Shown one piece after another: positions 57,670-64,000 of a DNA stretch of 64,000 bases (position 1 is the stretch's first letter; each line of letters opens with the position of its first letter). The stretch is from Musa acuminata AAA Group. Lineage: Eukaryota; Streptophyta; Magnoliopsida; Zingiberales; Musaceae. A program made the translations under genes and the position numbers. The notes under the pieces were generated by a model, which was given only the letters and a program-made list of their open reading frames with translations, had not been told where the DNA came from and did no database searches. The stretch covers positions 19,551,001-19,615,000 of the forward strand of contig NC_088345.1 in the NCBI RefSeq assembly GCF_036884655.1. Direction: 5' to 3'.

Positions 57670-58849
57670 GGCCCCAACCCAATTCAAAATTCGAGCTCAA
57701 AACGATCAAATCGATCAAATCCCAGAATTCTGGGATTAGGCGGTTGCACCTCTTGACTGGAGAGGTGGCACCGCTTGGCAGAGCTCGAAGACTGAGCTCA
57801 GGCGATTGCTCCTCTCTGCCAGAGCTCGAAGACTGAGCTCGATGGTTGCATCACCTGGCAGAGCTCGAAGACTGAGCTCGGTGGTTGCACCGCCTGGCAG
57901 AGCTCGAAGTCTGAGCTCGGTGGTTGCATCACCTGGCAGAGCTCGAAACTGAGCTCAGGCTGATGCACCTCTCTGCCAGAGCTCGAAGACTGAGCTCGGT
58001 GATTGCATCACCTGGCAGAGCTCGAGACTGAGCTCAGGCTGATGCACCTCTCTGCCAGAGCTCGAAGACTGAGCTCGGTGGTTGCATCGCCTGGCAGAGC
58101 TCGAAACTTGAGCTCTGGCGGTGCAACCTCTTGACAGAGGAGGTTGCACCGCCCAGTCTAGCTCGAAGACTGAGCTCTGGGCGGTTGCACCTCTTGGCTG
58201 GGGCGGTTGCACCTCCCAGCCTCGCAGCCCTGGCGGTTGCACCTCCTGGCTGGGGCGGTTGCACCTCCCAACCTCACAGCCCTGGCGGTTGCACCTCCTG
58301 GCTGGGGCGGTTGCACCTCCTGGTGCAATCAGGGTCCGAATGGTTCGCTCCATTCGGCCCAATTTGAATCTTTTCAGGGGCCCAATTGCCCCAAGATTAA
58401 GCTAATGGGATCACCTCCCATTTTCATGCTTAATCATCATGCTAACTACGATTAACTCTAAGACAACTTCTGCAGCTTTGCTCCGATGCGTCAATCGCTT
58501 CTTCCGGCGAGTTTCCAGCCAACTTCCGTCGATCATCCGATAAACCCTCGGTGATCCTTCTGCGGACATCCGGCATACTCCTGGACTTTGCGACGATCCA
58601 CCTGGCGAGTTCCGACGAGCTTCGCTTGGCAAGCTTCTGGACTTCTCGGATCTGTTCTCGCTGAACCTCCGACGACCGTCCGAACTTCCGTCGAACTCTC
58701 GAACTCCCAACGTGATCATGATCTTGACTCCGGCGCAACACCTGCTGCTTGTCTTACTCTCATCGTAGTTAATCCTGCACACTTATCTCAACACATAGAT
58801 TAGATAACAAATGACAATTGACTTCATCATCAAAATCCGAGATTCAACA

Positions 58850-58872
58850 ATCTCCCCCTTTTTGATGATGAC
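58850..58872 (-). promoter_or_regulatory. Polypurine tract of the young element
   Basis: ATCTCCCCCTTTTTGATG on the plus strand (sense CATCAAAAAGGGGGAGAT) abuts the 3' LTR. Additional purine blocks on the sense strand lie at 58898-58907 (AGGGGGAGTT) and 59353-59362 (AAGGGGGAGA), the same three-part layout as elsewhere in this family. Confidence 0.78.
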
Positions 58873-59651
58873 AATCAATTGATAAAGGAGTTGTCCTTAA
58901 CTCCCCCTATCTATATGCCATAGTTGAGATAAGTCAACCTTGAATTCAAGACCAAAGAATTCAAGTGACGTATTGATAAGTTAGATCAGTTAAACTTATC
59001 AATGCTCTCATCATGATGCCCATCATGATGTATCTCTTCAAGAATGATGTCAAGGCATGACATACATCATCAAGTTTGTATGATAGTGTTTGTAACTATT
59101 CATCATGTAATAATATAAAGCTACGAAGGACTTTTTACATGATGCACACATTTGAGATTTTCTAGCAAGTTTGCATTTTCTATAGAATATCAAATCAAGA
59201 TATGATGCAAACTATAGCACATGTTCACATATCTCTTGGTGATGCAAGGATGGCATAACATTGTTTATAGCATCACTCAAGTATTTGCAACTATGACATA
59301 GACATGATTATGGCAGTTCAGCTATGACATAGTGTTTATCAATTCATATGTTTCTCCCCCTTTGTCATCAACAAAAAGCATGATAGCATTATCAAGTACA
59401 TAAAGGAAGTCATGACACATATATCTCTTTATTGTTTTTGCTTGACGGAGGAAAGTCATTTTTCAAAGAGTTTTCATAAGAGTGTACAGGAACATCCCAT
59501 TTTTAGCATACAAACCGAAAAATGAACTTCTTACATGCATTTGGTTAAAAATATTTGTCACATAATTTGCAACATGTTATTTGATCAAGCGTTGTCAAGG
59601 CATGTAATAGTAATAACATCCGAAAAATAATTTTAACTAGTTTAAGTATTT
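58873..59651 (-). other. Non-coding 3' tail of the young element
   Basis: AT-rich sequence with ATCATGATG-like words, between RNase H remnant and polypurine tract. No reading frame of note. Confidence 0.6.
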
Positions 59652-59830
59652 GGATAAATCAACATTCCTAATTCTTTTCTTATGTAATCAAATTGTTCTT
59701 CACATAGGGGTTTTGTGAAGATATCAGCCAGTTGATGTTTGGCATCAATAAACTCTATGGTTACATCATGATTAGAGACATGATCTCGTATAAAGTGATG
59801 TCTAATATCAATGTGTTTGATTCTTGAGTG
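59652..59830 (-). pseudogene. Remnant of pol: last ~60 codons of the RNase H domain
   Basis: On the minus strand from 59830 it reads HSRIKHIDIRHHFIRDHVSN, then HDVTIEFIDAKHQLADIFTK, then PLCEEQFDYIRKELGML. It aligns without a gap to the pol end of the gag-pol copy at about 44320-44490. Upstream the similarity fades within a few codons. It shows that this element descends from a gag-pol Sirevirus whose pol was removed. Confidence 0.85.
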
Positions 59831-60284
59831 TTAAGCTTTTGATGTAGTAACACAATTATTTCAAGTGCAGCATTCTATCATATTGCATAGCAAGATTTTT
59901 ATTTCAGCAAGTGTAGCATTGCATCACATGGTAAGATATCAGCTCGTACGATGCAAATTTTTGTTTGATATCTTGATACATGGCATGATAGCAATCATAT
60001 TAGTAATAGCAACCATATCAATGTCATACTGCTGACTTATCAACTTACATTGGTATGTTGCTTCATATTTTTCAAGGCATAGGCTTTTAAACCTTTTTAG
60101 TTTCAGTGCAAAAACCGAGATAAACAACAAGAGATGTTTGCAAATATGCTTACACAAACAAAGATAACCATATCAGGGTAACATATGTACAGTATATCAG
60201 GTAACCATAAAGACAAAGTCCTTCATGAATAACATAAGGAGTTTACAACATGTCATATCAAAAACAGTAGATGTTCATACAAGC
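59831..60284 (-). other. Spacer between captured ORF and pol remnant
   Basis: AT-rich, no coding motif recognised. It would be the 3' untranslated part of the captured segment or degraded pol. Confidence 0.5.
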
Positions 60285-61406
60285 TTATTCATGAGGTGGA
60301 AGATTAAAGTGCCTAAGTAAAGAGTCAAATTGTCGATGGATTTGCTGTAGCTCGGTTAGGATTTGATCTTGTCGAAGTTCAAGCCGTTCTTGTCTTTGTT
60401 CAAATCGGTCCATCCGAATCCCGATATCTTCGATGGATGATGTGTGAGTTTGCTCAACCGGATGTGTTTCCTCAAAGGGACAGATCGGAGGAGATTGGGT
60501 ACTCCTAAAGACTGGGGTTTCCGGCTCTGGTTCAGGTTCAGGTTCAGGCTGAGGGGGATCAGTTCTTCTAGGCATTCTAACCCAGTTACCGTTTCTATAG
60601 TGACATCTTAGTCGGTGAAGTAAATTTTTGTTTATTATGCTGAATCTATCTGCTTTCATTACTTCTTCTTCTAGTGGTATTTGAATGTCGTAAGCTTTCA
60701 TTATTCTAGTAATTATTCCACCATATGGGAGCATCATATCTTTCGTAGATAATTCTAACATGTTTTGTTGGATCAGATAGCCAAGACAAATGTCACGTCC
60801 TTTCATGATTAGGTACATAATTCCTAATTCCAATTGACTCACTTCATCATGATGGTATTGTTTAGGAAGAATTATACTAGTCATGATATGATGAAGTATC
60901 TTAGTGTTAAAGGGCAATAGATGTTCACAACTTTTAGGAACAGATTCTATGTTAGGATTGGCAAGGATTGTTCCTAAGGCTTCAACGTAGGATGTTTCAA
61001 TGGTTTTTTCATCCCATGATCCTTTAAAGTAAAGTCCTATGCTTTTCATGGGAATACCTATCATATCACAAATGAATCTATCAGTGATTGAGATGTGTTG
61101 TCCTAAGAGATAGGTTGACATCCTTTCTTCATCATCTATTTGCATGTTGTTGTAAAACAATCTAACTAGTCTAAGATAAATGGGTTCGTTGATCTGCAAA
61201 ATTGGAAGTAGATTTAGGTTTGCAAACCATTGGATAGTCTCTACATCTCTTAGTTCATTCAGATCTACGTATTTTCCCTTATTGATGCTTCTTAGTTCGA
61301 AGGAGAGAAATTTTTCAGCATGGTTTTTTGAATCGAAAAGAGTGAAATCAAACTCTTCTACTAATCTCCTCTTTCCCTTGTCCCTTAAGGATCTTCTAGA
61401 TCCCAT
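60285..61406 (-). CDS. 373-residue protein resembling the 'putative plant transposon protein' domain, captured inside a retroelement
   Basis: Intact frame from ATG (61404-61406) to TGA. Residues 20-275 form a hydrophobic/charged globular region with YVDLNELRDVETIQWFANLN (46-65), LRLVRLFYNNM (78-88), ISITDRFICDMIGIP (105-119) and HHIMTSIILPK (172-182). That spacing (first-layer helix, short-chain 'FY.N' motif, 'I..F..D..GIP') recalls the plant-specific domain I know as Putative plant transposon protein (Transposase_32). This is recalled similarity, not a search. After residue 283 comes a PEPEPEPEPE run (286-297), a Pro/Thr-rich linker, and a predicted coiled coil (324-365, IGIRMDRFEQRQERLELRQD). 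No catalytic motif of integrase or reverse transcriptase. It stands where pol should be. Function unknown; a structural or assembly role, or a domesticated host fragment, are both possible. Confidence 0.72.
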   Translation of the reverse strand: MGSRRSLRDKGKRRLVEEFDFTLFDSKNHAEKFLSFELRSINKGKYVDLNELRDVETIQWFANLNLLPILQINEPIYLRLVRLFYNNMQIDDEERMSTYLLGQHISITDRFICDMIGIPMKSIGLYFKGSWDEKTIETSYVEALGTILANPNIESVPKSCEHLLPFNTKILHHIMTSIILPKQYHHDEVSQLELGIMYLIMKGRDICLGYLIQQNMLELSTKDMMLPYGGIITRIMKAYDIQIPLEEEVMKADRFSIINKNLLHRLRCHYRNGNWVRMPRRTDPPQPEPEPEPEPETPVFRSTQSPPICPFEETHPVEQTHTSSIEDIGIRMDRFEQRQERLELRQDQILTELQQIHRQFDSLLRHFNLPPHE

Positions 61407-62179
61407 AACTACTGCTGTTTAGAGGGATGATGATAAGCTAAAGTAAATGAAGAACAAAACAGAATTTAAGAGCTTCTTAGAGAGTACCTTTGTGAAATCT
61501 TCAAGAGAAGGAAGGATTCTTGATGTTTTGTTCCGAAATGGGAGGTATTTGGAAGGCTTAGAGGAGTGAAATGGGAATGGAGGAGACTTGGAAGAGTAGA
61601 GGAGGAAATGGGGGTGAGTTGGGGTCGGTTCCTTAGCCGGCCCTAGTGTGGGTTTAAAGGGCAGAGCTGCTGGCGGTTGCACCTCTGGCTGGAGCGGTGC
61701 AACCTCTGGCAACCCGTGATAGCTGGAGGTGCCACCGCCAGCTGGAGAGGTGCCACCGCCTGCAGCCAGTGAGCACCTAAGATGATTTGATTAGGGAGCC
61801 TTTGCCTTGAGGAGAGTTTCAGAGCAATTAATGTTTGTTACATGATTTCGTATGAGTTTTTATTTAAGGAAGAAGCTCTTTGTACGATCAAGATAGATCT
61901 TTTAACGTGCATACGTATGTTTGTTTGGTATCCCTTTTAAGATCATGACATATTTAGTTTCTACAAGAATTAATTCGTAGATGAACGGGTTTTGAAGATC
62001 AGGGGGGTATGTGAATTTGGATATCATATGTTTCTAATAAGGTTGTATCGTATTTGTGATTTCACAACTTCCACTTGTTACTTAAGCGTTGCGAGTTCCT
62101 TTTTGATTCTTGGTTTATGACCATTGAGAGTCAAGGAGCAGAATATTATTTCTTGCTCCGGCCTAGACTTTTAATGTTT
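61407..62179 (-). other. Leader of the captured segment, between gag and the 373-residue ORF
   Basis: Near gag a trace of the protease region remains (sense GGCCGGAGCAAGAAATAATA, like 41488 onward of the gag-pol copy). Then unassigned sequence, then four to five GGCGGTGGCACC / GGTTGCACC units at about 61670-61765, otherwise seen only in LTR U3 regions, and a pyrimidine-rich stretch before the ORF. A 97-codon frame (61419-61712 minus, starting MPEVAPLQPEVQPP) is open but is mostly repeat and pyrimidine-rich sequence, so I do not call it a gene. Confidence 0.55.
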
Positions 62180-63763
62180 TTATAGGAAGGGATGATCTTT
62201 AGGAACCCATTTGCTTTTGGGTGCCTCATAAATAGATCTACATTTTCTATCATGTTGCATAGAGTTTATCATGGTTCCTTTAGGAACCCAACTTAATTTG
62301 TTTGGACTTATTTTCTTGAAGGGACAACAATGTGTCTTGTGTCCAAACTTGCAACAAAAGTTGCACTTGGTTTGGTGTTGAACATGTAAGATGGAGCCTT
62401 TTATGAAGGTAGTTGGATTTTGGTGAGGACTCCTCACAAATCCAATCCCACTTCTTTTGGGAGCATGACCCTTGTTTGTAAGGATCATGTTTAATGACTT
62501 GCTACCAACCTCGAATTTCTTCAAGGTGTCCTTAAGTAGCAAGTTTTCTTTTTGTATAGTTTCTAAATCATGACATTTGATACATGAATTTAAACTATCA
62601 TGATGTTCGACTTTTAACTTATCAAACTCACAAGTAAGATTATCATGTACCTTTTTTAGCAACTTGTATTTTCTATTTATAACTTTGCATTCATCAAATA
62701 AATCATAGAAGGCATTTAATAATTCATCGAAAGATAAATCAGCGTCTAATAAATTCGTTACCTCCTCTTCGATGGCCATAAAGGCGTAATGAGCAACTTG
62801 CTCGGTGTTGGACTCTTCTTCTTCAGATGCGCTTGCGTCATCCCATGTTGCTTGAAGAGCCTTCTTCTTTGATGTTCTTCTTTTGACTTGGGGACAATCA
62901 TTCTTGTAGTGTCCCGGCTTTTTACATTCGTAGCAGATCACTTGGTCCTTCTTGGGTTCAAGTTTATTTTTCACATCGTTTTTAAACTTGTTTCTTTTGA
63001 AGAATTTCTTAAACTTTCTTGTCAAAAGTGCCAAGTCATCATCACAGTCCTCATCACTTGAGTTTTCTCTCAAGTGGCATTCAGAAGTTTTAAGTGCCAT
63101 ATCCTTCCTGTTCTTTGGAAGGATGTCTTCTTGCTCTTCATGAGCTTTGCAAGTCATTTCGTAGGTCATTAATGACCCGATTAGTTCTTCAAGAGGGAAG
63201 TTGCGCAGATCCTTTGCCTCTTGAATGACAGTGACTTTAGGATCCCAACTTTTAGGAAGGGATCTTAGTATTTTATTTACGAGTTCAAAATCCGAAAAAC
63301 TTTTTCCGAGTCCTTTTAGACCGTTGACGACATCCGTGAAACGGGTAAACATGTCGCCAATGGTTTCACTCGGTTTCATTCGGAAAAGTTCAAAAGAATG
63401 CAGCAATAGATTGATTTTTGACTCTTTCACTCTACTTGTGCCCTCGTGGGTCACTTCAAGTGTGTGCCAAATATCAAAAGCAGTTTCGCAAGTTGAAACA
63501 CAATTAAACTCGTTTTTATCAAGTGCGCAAAATAAGGCATTCATAGCCTTTGCATTAAGAGCGAAAGCCTTCTTTTCCAACTCATTCCAATCGATCATTG
63601 GAAGAGAAGACTTTGAAAATCCGTTTTCAACAAGGTTCCACAGTTCAAAATCCATAGAAATAAGAAAGATCCTCATTCGGGTCTTCCAGTAAGTGTAGTC
63701 CGTTCCACTGAACATGGGTGGACGTGTAATCGAATGCCCCTCTTGGTTTCCGGCGTATGCCAT
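62180..63763 (-). CDS. gag: Sirevirus-type Gag, intact, with two CCHC zinc knuckles
   Basis: 527 residues from ATG (63761-63763), within AGAGAGATGGC, to TAA (62180-62182). Gag forms the virus-like particle that packages element RNA. Residues about 1-215 contain the copia Gag core (SITRPPMFSGTDYTYWKTRM, AKAMNALFCALDKNEF, FELFRMKPSETIGDMFTRFT, LEELIGSLMTYEM). A Lys-rich stretch (249-272) precedes the first knuckle C277-x2-C280-x4-H285-x4-C290; an acidic stretch (306-320) follows. A helical region (335-425) leads to a second knuckle C466-x2-C469-x4-H474-x4-C479. The frame ends WVPKDHPFL with a stop, where the gag-pol copy continues into protease. No disabling change is seen, so it may be expressed. 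Confidence 0.92.
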   Translation of the reverse strand: MAYAGNQEGHSITRPPMFSGTDYTYWKTRMRIFLISMDFELWNLVENGFSKSSLPMIDWNELEKKAFALNAKAMNALFCALDKNEFNCVSTCETAFDIWHTLEVTHEGTSRVKESKINLLLHSFELFRMKPSETIGDMFTRFTDVVNGLKGLGKSFSDFELVNKILRSLPKSWDPKVTVIQEAKDLRNFPLEELIGSLMTYEMTCKAHEEQEDILPKNRKDMALKTSECHLRENSSDEDCDDDLALLTRKFKKFFKRNKFKNDVKNKLEPKKDQVICYECKKPGHYKNDCPQVKRRTSKKKALQATWDDASASEEEESNTEQVAHYAFMAIEEEVTNLLDADLSFDELLNAFYDLFDECKVINRKYKLLKKVHDNLTCEFDKLKVEHHDSLNSCIKCHDLETIQKENLLLKDTLKKFEVGSKSLNMILTNKGHAPKRSGIGFVRSPHQNPTTFIKGSILHVQHQTKCNFCCKFGHKTHCCPFKKISPNKLSWVPKGTMINSMQHDRKCRSIYEAPKSKWVPKDHPFL

Positions 63764-63799
63764 CTCTCTTGGGTTTTAATCCTTTAGAGAGTTAACCTT

Positions 63800-63811
63800 G
63801 CTCTGATACCA
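63800..63811 (-). promoter_or_regulatory. Primer-binding site of the young element
   Basis: GCTCTGATACCA, the complement of TGGTATCAGAGC (initiator tRNA-Met), two bases from the 5' LTR. Confidence 0.9.
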
Positions 63812-63813
63812 AT

Positions 63814-64000
63814 TGTTAGGATCGAGAGCACTAAGAGGGGGGGGTGAATTAGTGCAGCGGAAATCTTACAGCGATTAAAAACCAAAAGCTGCGTTCGTTC
63901 AAAAACTATTATGATGCAAAAGCAAATTCTCAGTTTGTATCTAAGTGCAGTTTGCGTCTAAGCGCAGATTGCGTCTAAGCGCAGTTTTGCGTCTAAGCGC
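63814..64000 (-). repeat. 5' LTR (type A, long subtype), sense 3' end only
   Basis: TGTTAGGATCGAGAGCAC onward, almost identical to 56526-56712, reaching the first units of the 18-bp minisatellite at the window edge. Confidence 0.9.

Larger units (their letters stand above)
56526..58849 (-). repeat. 3' LTR (type A, long subtype) of the young element
   Basis: TGTTAGGATCAAGAGCAC to GAGATTCAACA on the plus strand, 2324 bp. It contains the 18-bp minisatellite (56640-56947), core promoter GGTATTTATAGGCCCC (57660-57675), GAGCTC-bounded repeats (57775-58190) and GGCGGTTGCACCTCC repeats (58190-58330). Nearly the same as the solo LTR at 29447-31750, inverted. Confidence 0.9.
56526..64000 (-). mobile_element. 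Young Sirevirus-like element with intact gag and a non-pol ORF (chimeric, non-autonomous), cut by the window end
   Basis: Sense from the right: 5' LTR (63814 onward), primer-binding site 63800-63811, intact gag 62180-63763, a captured segment with a 373-residue ORF (60285-61406), an RNase H remnant (59652-59830), polypurine tracts, 3' LTR 56526-58849. Protease beyond a trace, integrase and reverse transcriptase are absent. Where the two LTRs overlap (about 187 bp), I see one substitution and one base of difference in a G run, so insertion is recent. It lies in the 5' LTR of the type B element. Confidence 0.88.

Noticed and set aside
61438..61487. Possible intron (GT...AG) before the 373-residue ORF
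   Set aside because: Only about 50 nt, shorter than normal plant introns, and chance GT/AG pairs are frequent.

Overview
The window is a retrotransposon-packed intergenic stretch of a plant nuclear genome with one recognisable host gene. LTRs built around GGCGGTGGTACCGCC-like motifs, Sirevirus-type (SIRE/Maximus) and Angela/Tork-like Ty1/copia elements, and translated LTR fragments that resemble banana/enset hypothetical proteins make a monocot, possibly Musaceae, the best guess. That guess comes from recall, not a search. I saw no rRNA, tRNA, CRISPR array, bacterial gene or viral gene.

Left block (1-13127). A Sirevirus-like element lying in the minus direction (5' LTR 11819-13127, gag starting at 11768) was split twice by plus-strand relatives. 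One is represented by its tail and 3' LTR (1-1735). The other, 2255-10891, is complete with matching GGTTT target-site duplications and is itself broken in its 3' LTR by a minus-strand solo LTR (8824-10706).

Host island (13128-18201). It holds a short solo LTR with perfect TCATC duplications (13660-14210) and an uninterrupted PIN-LIKES (PILS) auxin-carrier gene on the minus strand (14930-16270), followed by its putative upstream region.

Right block (18202-64000) is a deep nest. An old Angela-like LTR begins at 20990, and everything from 21565 on lies inside it, because its last roughly 240 bases are never reached. Its pieces at 20990-21564, 23172-23426, 38313-38800 and 46142-46191 are separated by: a solo LTR (21565-23171); a 14.9-kb gag-only Sirevirus-like element (23427-38312, TSD TCTAA) whose 5' LTR holds a 3.8-kb unclassified LTR carrying two more solo LTRs; a decayed gag-pol Sirevirus (38801-46141); and a chain of insertions within insertions (46192, 46627, 47273, 49010, 56526) still open at the window end.

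The most notable element is the last and youngest (56526 to beyond 64000, minus). It has an intact 527-residue Gag with two zinc knuckles, and between gag and a short RNase H remnant it carries a 373-residue ORF resembling the 'putative plant transposon protein' domain instead of pol. Two other elements (2255-10891 and 23427-38312) share the same shortened gag without zinc knuckle and lack pol, which suggests a non-autonomous subfamily. Nesting was deduced from boundary motifs (TGTTGAATCTC...CCTAACA for the Sirevirus-type LTR; TGCTAGTCATAGG...TTTCCCAACA for the Angela-like LTR), five-base duplications and sequence continuing across insertions, all read by eye.
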